Below are positions 7,316 to 12,519 of a stretch of 12,519 nucleotides of DNA, in pieces. Position 1 is the first letter of the stretch, and each line of letters opens with the position of its first letter. The notes below the pieces were generated by a model. It was not told the DNA's origin, searched no databases, and saw nothing but the letters and a program-made list of their open reading frames with translations. The stretch lies in the NCBI GenBank assembly GCA_027451455.1, contig DAIDJI010000078.1, positions 1 to 12,519 on the forward strand. Reading direction: 5' to 3'. Origin of the DNA: Planctomycetales bacterium (GTDB lineage Bacteria; Planctomycetota; Planctomycetia; Isosphaerales; Isosphaeraceae). Both the position numbers and the translations under genes were made by a program.

Positions 7316-9763
7316 ATGAATAGGCTCTGGCAGTACCTCCTGGGGATCGATCGATCGACCGGCGCGATGCCCGGGGGCGGCTCCCGCCTGGAGCTCGCCG
7401 CCTGGCCGAAGGGCGCGGGGCCGATCATCCTGATCGCCTCGGCGATCGCGATCGGATACCTCCTCTGGCGACTCTATCGGTGGGAGGGCCGCGAGCTCTC
7501 GCGGGCGAAGCGATCGCTGCTCGTCTCGCTCCGGATGCTGATCCTGCTCGCGGTCGCGGCGATGCTACTCGAACCGGTCTGGGTCTCCTCGATTCGCGAG
7601 ACGGTTCCCTCGCACCTTGCGATCGTGCTGGACGACTCGGAGAGCATGCGGTATTCCGATCCCTACACCGACAACTCGCGCGCCGTCGCGCTGGCGGCCG
7701 ATATGAAGCTCGAATCGTCTGGCGGAAAGTCGCCCGTCGACCGGCTTCGCGAAACTCCCAGGCTGGGCCTCGTACAGGAGCTTCTGGGGCGGCAGCTCGA
7801 CGCCCTCAGCCGTGGCCGTGAACTGTACACCTACGACCTCGACTCTGCGGCGAAGGAGGGCTCGGCAAAGGCGGCACGGTCGCGGACGCTCGACGAGGTC
7901 AAGCCGGGCCGGCCGATCTCGCCGATTGGGGACGCGATCAAGGGTGTGCTGGCCTCGCATCGGGGGCAGCCGGTGGCGGGGATTGTCCTGGCGACGGACG
8001 GGCGATCGAACACCGGCGAGGACCCGCTCCGCGCCTCCGAGGCGGCGATCCGACAGAACATCCCAATCTACACGATCGCGGCGGGAGGCGACGAGAGTCC
8101 GAGGAACGTCCGGCTGGCCGACATCGAGTCCAGCCCGGTCGTCTTCGTCCGCGACCCGATGACGATGGGCGTTGTTGTCGAGGCCCGTGGTCTGAAGGAC
8201 GCTGAGGCCACGATCGTCCTCGAACAGAAGATTAACGACGGCCCCTGGGACCTCATCGGCAATCAGAAGGTGATCCTCGGCGAGGACGGCATCCTCAAGC
8301 GTTCGACGTTTCGGATCACGCCAAAAGTTGTTGGACAGTACGAGTACCGCGCCCGGGTCGAGGACGCGGGCCCGGAGCTGACCACCGACGACAATGTCGC
8401 GACGGCTGCGGTCCGCGTGGTCCGGCAGCAGATCCGATTACTCTTGATCGCCGGCGAGGCATCGCCCGAGGTGCAATTCCTTCGCAATGCCCTCCAGCGA
8501 GACCAGCATGTGGATTTCGCCGCCTGGATGCAGCACGTTGATCCAGGCTTCCGCCAGCCGGGCGACCACCCGATCACCCGCCTCCCGCACGACGCCGCCG
8601 AGCTCAGGAGGTACGATGCGATCCTGATGGTCGACCCCGACCTGCGCGCCCTCGGCCCGCAGTGGCCCGAGTTGCTAACGAACTTCGTGGGCCAGGAGGG
8701 CGGCGGGCTGATCTACGTTGCGGGTGAGCTGTACTCGCAGCCGATTTTCGAGGGCTCCGAGGCCGGTACGCCCGGGACTGAGTGGACGAGAATCCTGCCG
8801 GTGGTCCGCGAGCCGGGTCTGTTTCGGACAGAGGCCGAGGTCCGGTTGAGTAGCCGAGACACCTACGCGCTGGAGTTGACCCCCGAAGGCCGCGGCGACC
8901 CGATCTTCGAGTTCCATCCCGATCCCATCCGCAACCGGGCCATCCTCACGAGTCTGCCAGGGATGTACTGGTCTTTCCCGGTGACCCGCGCCCGCCCGGG
9001 CGCAGTGGTGCTGGCCCGGCACGGCGACCCGCGGATGCAGAACCAGTACGGACGGCACGTCCTGCTCGCCTCGCAGCTCTATGGCCCCGGTCGAACCGTC
9101 TTCATCGGCTTCGACAGCACCTATCGGTGGCGCTATCTCTCCGAGGATTATTTCGATGGGTTCTGGGCGAGGCTGGTCGACCGGGTTGGTCGGAACAAGG
9201 CGCTCGGCGGTCGGTTTCCGTTTCAGGTAAATCTCGGGAAGAACGTTTACCGGGTGGGCGACCGGGTGGACGTCTCGATCCGATACACTGACCCAGCGGC
9301 GATCGCCGAGGCCGCCGAGCTCTCGGCCGAACTGGAGATCGCCGGCCAACCGCCCGACCCGATCCGCTTCGACAAGCTCCCAGACGACCCGGGCCTGTTG
9401 ACCAGCAGCTTCCCGGCCGAGCAGGCAGGCGCGTATACGTTGCGGGTCGTCCCGGCAACCGCCGCTGACCTCGGTTCGGGCATCCGCGTGTCGACGACCA
9501 CGTTCCGTGTCGAGCCCCCACGAAGAGAGGTGGACGAGCCCTCGCTCAACCGACCGATGCTGGCCGATCTGGCCCGCGTGACCGGCGGAAAAGTGATTGA
9601 GCTTTCCCAGCTCGACCGGCTCGATGAGCTGATCCCGTTGCGCGAGGTCACCCGGACGATCGAGACACGAGACGAGCTCTGGGATGCCCCGTTGCTGTTC
9701 TCGACGATTGTCCTGGCGATCACTGCGGAGTGGATACTGCGCAAGATCTTCCGGCTCATCTAA
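7316..9763 (+). CDS. Large VWA / glutamine-amidotransferase-like membrane protein
   Basis: A protein of 815 residues. An in-frame TGA at 7301 forces a start at 7316 or later; the Shine-Dalgarno is poor (CGGATGG only). Two N-terminal membrane segments (about 35-55 and 68-88) precede a VWA domain with MIDAS D-D-S-E-S at residues 106-110 and conserved later parts (IVLATDGRSNTGEDPL, IPIYTIAAGG). An Ig-like stretch follows (NVRLADIESSPVVFVRDPMTMGVVVEARGL), then from about residue 371 a region beginning IRLLLIAGEASPEVQFLRNAL that resembles the class I glutamine-amidotransferase-like fold often seen in these planctomycete proteins. A C-terminal span (about 793-811) ends in RKIFRLI. It is the last gene of the cluster and a likely third VWA partner of the MoxR ATPase. 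Most of the chain should face the periplasm. Its translation may be affected by the repeat element just upstream. Confidence 0.9.
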   Translation: MNRLWQYLLGIDRSTGAMPGGGSRLELAAWPKGAGPIILIASAIAIGYLLWRLYRWEGRELSRAKRSLLVSLRMLILLAVAAMLLEPVWVSSIRETVPSHLAIVLDDSESMRYSDPYTDNSRAVALAADMKLESSGGKSPVDRLRETPRLGLVQELLGRQLDALSRGRELYTYDLDSAAKEGSAKAARSRTLDEVKPGRPISPIGDAIKGVLASHRGQPVAGIVLATDGRSNTGEDPLRASEAAIRQNIPIYTIAAGGDESPRNVRLADIESSPVVFVRDPMTMGVVVEARGLKDAEATIVLEQKINDGPWDLIGNQKVILGEDGILKRSTFRITPKVVGQYEYRARVEDAGPELTTDDNVATAAVRVVRQQIRLLLIAGEASPEVQFLRNALQRDQHVDFAAWMQHVDPGFRQPGDHPITRLPHDAAELRRYDAILMVDPDLRALGPQWPELLTNFVGQEGGGLIYVAGELYSQPIFEGSEAGTPGTEWTRILPVVREPGLFRTEAEVRLSSRDTYALELTPEGRGDPIFEFHPDPIRNRAILTSLPGMYWSFPVTRARPGAVVLARHGDPRMQNQYGRHVLLASQLYGPGRTVFIGFDSTYRWRYLSEDYFDGFWARLVDRVGRNKALGGRFPFQVNLGKNVYRVGDRVDVSIRYTDPAAIAEAAELSAELEIAGQPPDPIRFDKLPDDPGLLTSSFPAEQAGAYTLRVVPATAADLGSGIRVSTTTFRVEPPRREVDEPSLNRPMLADLARVTGGKVIELSQLDRLDELIPLREVTRTIETRDELWDAPLLFSTIVLAITAEWILRKIFRLI

Positions 9764-10112
9764 AGGGATCGGTGTTCGGAGCGGGTGTGGGACGTGACAA
9801 TGGCCCGGTCGCCCCTCCGGAGGCACCTGGCGATGCTCTGGTTCTCGATACGGAACGAACTACAACTCGGAGAGGAGTGGCTCGTTCCGCCCGAGCCACT
9901 CCTCTTCCACAGCGATCGATCAACAGGGGACCGGCTCGCTGCCATGTTGAGCAGCGATTACAGATCTGGGATTTGAGATCGTCGTGGGCCCGCGGTCAAC
10001 TGCCTCGGCGCTGGACGCTCGATGCCGCGGGACTCCACCGATTTTTGCTCAACCCCTATCGTTGAAGGAAAACTCGGGCATGGCCCTCGCCCCCCGCGAA
10101 TCGGCCCGCCCA
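9764..10112. other. Gene-free gap between convergent genes
   Basis: This 349-bp stretch lies between the end of the large VWA gene (+) and the end of the polyferredoxin gene (-). Short open frames exist, but none has a recognisable domain, a convincing ribosome binding site or a plausible start. The only clear structure is the hairpin at 9871-9905. It may contain decayed coding sequence, but I cannot identify any. Confidence 0.6.
9871..9905. terminator. Perfect 14-bp stem hairpin, possible bidirectional terminator
   Basis: AGAGGAGTGGCTCG (9871-9884) and CGAGCCACTCCTCT (9892-9905) are exact reverse complements around the 7-base loop TTCCGCC. Two further outer pairs (one G-U, one G-C) are possible in RNA. 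It lies 107 bp past the stop of the + strand operon and about 210 bp past the stop of the - strand gene, where a shared terminator would be expected. No T-tract follows on either strand, so it is not a canonical intrinsic terminator. Confidence 0.55.
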
Positions 10113-11795
10113 TCAGACCGAGATCCACTCCTGCCCCTCTCCCTCGACCAGTGAGAGGAGTAGCGAACGTTCCTTGCTCCGGCTCTCACCAATCGCCGTG
10201 ACATACACGGCCGGGTCGTCCTTGACGGGGCATTCGTGCTCGCAGATCCCGCAGCCGATGCACTTCACCGGGTCGATGTACGGCCGCTTGAGTTCGATCG
10301 TAGCGCCCCAGCGGTCTGTCACCTCGACGTTTCGGGTGAAGATCGCCTTTGGGCTGACCGGGCAAACCTCCTCGCAGACGACGCAACTGGTGTCCATCGC
10401 CCAGGGAAGGCATCGACCCTGATTGTAAAACGCGGTACCGGTCTTGATCGGACCCTTCCCCTCGAATGGGCCAATGCCCAGCTTCTCGACAATCGAAATC
10501 TCGCGGATGGCGCCCGTTGGGCAGACCTGGCTGCAGAGGGTGCAGTTTAGCTCGCACCACCCCATCTTCGAGATCATGATCGGCGTCCAGAGCCCTTCCA
10601 ACCCGGCCTCGAACAGGGCCGGCTGGAGGACGTTTGTTGGGCAGACGCGGATGCACTGGTCGCACTTGATACACCGACGGAGGAATTCGTCCTCCGCGAC
10701 GGAGCCCGGCGGCCGGATCACCCCACGCTGCCAGTTCTTCTTCACCCCGCCCGAGAGCCGGGCCATCGGGAAGAAGAAGACGCCAAAGAGCCCGGCGAGG
10801 ACCAGCTCTCGGCGGCCGACCGCCGGGTTCGTCACCTCGCTCGCCCGCCTCGGCAGGAAGCGGAACGTGAGGGCGTCGTGCGGGCAGTCCTCGATACAAT
10901 TCAGGCAGACGAAGCACTCGCTCTTGCGGAGGTCGGTGTGGGGGTCGCTGGCGCCCTCGCAACTCTTGAGGCAGAGGTCGCAATCGGTGCAACGGACCGG
11001 ATCGCGGTCAATCCGCCAGAGCGCAAACCGGCTGAAGACCCCCAGCAGCGCCCCGAGCGGGCAGATCGCCCGGCAGAAGAATCGGGGAATCCACCAGTTC
11101 GCCAGCAGGAACCCCAGGAAGATGAGCCCGACAACCCACGCCTGCCAGTATTCGCGCGGTTCCGTATAGATGCTCTCGGTCGCGTTGTGGACCGTCGGCA
11201 AGACGCTCGTCGTCATCGAGCGAACCGTCAGCGCGATCGGGTCGAGCAGACCGATTTGCAGTGTGCTGCCGCCTCGCTTGTGCTCCTCAGCGGCGCGTGA
11301 GATCCCCGTTCCGATCGCCGCGATGATCCGCGAAGCTCCGCTCTGCCGAAGCTCAACACCGTTGTAGGCATGCCAGATCTCGCTGGGAGCGTCGATCACT
11401 GTCGGGACCACCCAGAACGCCGACATCACCAGCATCACGGCCAGGATGTAATACTTCAGCGCGTAGATCTTCCGGTACCGATTCACCTCGATCATCTGCT
11501 TGGTGTTTCGACGATTGCCGATCCAGCCGAAGAAGTGGTGCAGAATCCCAAAGGGGCACATCCAGTTGCACCAGACCCGGCCCAGCATCATCGTCACCGC
11601 GATGATGAAGAGGCCCCAGACCAGGTTGCGATAGATCGTGTGCGTCGTCAGCGCAGTGGCAACCGCGACCAGAGGCGTGGCCTCCAGAAACAGGGAGACC
11701 GGCCACCCCTTCAAATACCGGAGGTCGGTGATCACCAGGAAGAACAGAAAGAGTCCCAGGAAGAGGACTTCATAGGCGCGTCGAATCTTAACCAT
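10113..11795 (-). CDS. NapH-NapG-like fused membrane polyferredoxin
   Basis: A protein of 560 residues with a strong GGAGGG box four bases before the ATG. The first half resembles NapH/NosR-type quinol-side proteins: membrane segments (about 9-24, 58-72, 115-134, 219-239), two CxxxCP motifs (C76-C80-P81 and C241-C245-P246), and two [4Fe-4S] ferredoxin sites (C269/272/275/279 and C294/297/300/304). A segment GRRELVLAGLFGVFFFPMA (R328-R329) follows that looks like a twin-arginine signal, then a NapG/MauM-like half with four cluster sites: C375/378/381/385, C414/418/421/425, C462/471/474/478 and C512/515/518/522. The likely role is moving electrons from the quinone pool to an exported acceptor, as NapGH do for nitrate reductase. 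No partner oxidoreductase is in the window, so the acceptor is unknown. A NosR-like accessory protein is the alternative; no FMN domain is present. Confidence 0.9.
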   Translation of the reverse strand: MVKIRRAYEVLFLGLFLFFLVITDLRYLKGWPVSLFLEATPLVAVATALTTHTIYRNLVWGLFIIAVTMMLGRVWCNWMCPFGILHHFFGWIGNRRNTKQMIEVNRYRKIYALKYYILAVMLVMSAFWVVPTVIDAPSEIWHAYNGVELRQSGASRIIAAIGTGISRAAEEHKRGGSTLQIGLLDPIALTVRSMTTSVLPTVHNATESIYTEPREYWQAWVVGLIFLGFLLANWWIPRFFCRAICPLGALLGVFSRFALWRIDRDPVRCTDCDLCLKSCEGASDPHTDLRKSECFVCLNCIEDCPHDALTFRFLPRRASEVTNPAVGRRELVLAGLFGVFFFPMARLSGGVKKNWQRGVIRPPGSVAEDEFLRRCIKCDQCIRVCPTNVLQPALFEAGLEGLWTPIMISKMGWCELNCTLCSQVCPTGAIREISIVEKLGIGPFEGKGPIKTGTAFYNQGRCLPWAMDTSCVVCEEVCPVSPKAIFTRNVEVTDRWGATIELKRPYIDPVKCIGCGICEHECPVKDDPAVYVTAIGESRSKERSLLLSLVEGEGQEWISV

Positions 11796-12474
11796 CGATC
11801 CCTCCGGCGGGGGGAGTGGGCTTGCGGGTTCGCATGGGGCGTTTCCACTTGTCGGACTTCTCGAAGAGCTTCGAAAGCGGCAACTCGAAGCCCGGGAGCA
11901 GGTCGGGGCGGTAGGTCTGGCCCTCGGGGATGATCACGGTCCGGACCTCGCCAGACTCGCGGCGGTAGACCGTCATCATGTGGCGGAATCGGTCGATGAC
12001 CCAGTAGGCCAGCACCCGGGCGGCGAGATTCGGGTCGCGCTTGACCTCATAATCGCGGAGCACGTCCCGCCGCCGCATCGAGACGATCGACAGAACATCA
12101 GCCTTGGGGTCGGGCATGCGTCCCAGGCCGGCCCAGATCTCCCGATCGGCTCGCCAGCGATTTGTTGTCGTGGCAATCGTTTGTTCGGCCACCGTCTCAT
12201 CGATGGCTGACCCGTTCGAATGAGTTTCTGTAGAGACGTCGTGCAGGTTGCTCAGATAATCGCTCGGGTTGCGTTCGCCGATACCCCGGGCTGGGCTTAC
12301 CACAAGGAAACCGTTGATCCGCTCGTAGCGATTCCCTCGGGCGAATTGCCACGACTGCAGCGCGTCGAACTCCTGAGGCGCTATCAAGAGGCCAGCCGAG
12401 CCCGGGCCGATCCGAAGTCGCCTTCGTCGAGTCGTCGTCGTTTGTCTCGCTCTGGCGATCGTCGACATGGACAT
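11788..12474 (-). CDS. Uma2-family PD-(D/E)XK nuclease-fold protein, probably degenerate
   Basis: A protein of 228 residues. The ATG at 12474 has GGAG four bases upstream; the ATG at 12468 would also fit and gives a better spacing. The Uma2 (DUF820) pattern is clear: APQEFDAL and RYERINGFLVVSPA near the N terminus, EQTIATTTNRWRADREIWAGLG in the middle, RRDVLRDYEVKR, then AYWVIDRFRHMMTVYRR and LLPGFELPLSKLFEKSDKW at the end. Compared with the usual family pattern (IVVEFVS before the RRD stretch, then a YLxxGVxEYW segment), the chain reads IVSMRRRD and PNLAARVLAYW. About four residues, including the expected catalytic glutamate, seem missing, and a conserved Gly is Arg. The fold may persist without nuclease activity. 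Its stop overlaps the polyferredoxin start by 8 bp. The role of Uma2 proteins is not established; planctomycetes carry many copies. Confidence 0.75.
   Translation of the reverse strand: MSMSTIARARQTTTTRRRRLRIGPGSAGLLIAPQEFDALQSWQFARGNRYERINGFLVVSPARGIGERNPSDYLSNLHDVSTETHSNGSAIDETVAEQTIATTTNRWRADREIWAGLGRMPDPKADVLSIVSMRRRDVLRDYEVKRDPNLAARVLAYWVIDRFRHMMTVYRRESGEVRTVIIPEGQTYRPDLLPGFELPLSKLFEKSDKWKRPMRTRKPTPPAGGIDG
11800..11805 (-). promoter_or_regulatory. Strong ribosome binding site for the polyferredoxin gene
   Basis: GGAGGG on the - strand, four bases before the ATG at 11795. It lies within the last codons of the Uma2-family gene. It decides the start and shows that the polyferredoxin gene can be translated independently of the overlapping upstream gene. 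Confidence 0.7.
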
Positions 12475-12519
12475 AGGTCTCCGCCGCGCTCGTGGCCCAG
12501 GGCCCGCTCAATCCAACAG

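Noticed and set aside
8675..9826. 383-residue open frame on the - strand opposite the large VWA gene
   Set aside because: Antisense to an 815-residue protein with clear domains; no recognisable motif or plausible start.
9730..10065. Small + strand open frames in the 3' gap
   Set aside because: No domain, no clear ribosome binding site, and starts inside the upstream gene or in a poor context.
10444..11169. 241-residue open frame on the + strand opposite the polyferredoxin gene
   Set aside because: Antisense to a gene with eight cysteine-motif sites; composition is that of a shadow frame.

Overview
The window is a high-GC bacterial stretch whose gene content points to a planctomycete, most likely a relative of the Isosphaeraceae. 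This is an inference from the combination of a MoxR/DUF58/BatA-type cluster, Tat-exported prenyltransferase-like repeat proteins, PQQ-type propellers and a Uma2-family gene; no rRNA or marker gene is present to confirm it.

Positions 1 to about 9763 carry seven co-directional + strand genes that look like one long operon: the C-terminal part of a PQQ-type beta-propeller protein (open at the left edge), a secreted SIMPL-domain protein, a Tat-exported alpha/alpha-toroid (prenyltransferase/squalene-cyclase repeat) protein, a MoxR AAA+ ATPase with a TTG start, a DUF58 protein, a BatA-type membrane protein with a von Willebrand A (VWA) domain, and an 815-residue membrane protein with VWA and glutamine-amidotransferase-like regions. 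The first three are joined by 4-bp ATGA stop/start overlaps, and MoxR and DUF58 overlap by 32 bp. The family logic is that the MoxR ATPase works with MIDAS-bearing VWA proteins at the membrane. Here three intact DxSxS motifs occur in three consecutive genes, while the upstream genes supply exported repeat proteins. What the cluster does cannot be read from the sequence; cell-envelope assembly or maturation is the reasonable guess.

The last joint of this operon (7097-7315) is interrupted by a non-coding element. It is a 34-bp inverted repeat that would be fully paired in RNA, built on a 9-bp CACAGAG periodicity, with a 68-bp AT-rich loop and a 20-bp direct repeat at its right flank. It looks like a copy of a dispersed genomic repeat inserted in the operon.

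Positions 9764-10112 are a gene-free gap between convergent transcription units, with a perfect 14-bp-stem hairpin that could act as a bidirectional terminator.

Positions 10113-12474 lie on the - strand: a Uma2-family nuclease-fold gene, probably degenerate, whose end overlaps the start of a 560-residue polyferredoxin. That polyferredoxin looks like a fusion of NapH-type (membrane, CxxxCP motifs, two [4Fe-4S] clusters) and NapG/MauM-type (four [4Fe-4S] clusters) electron carriers, with a residual twin-arginine segment at the junction.
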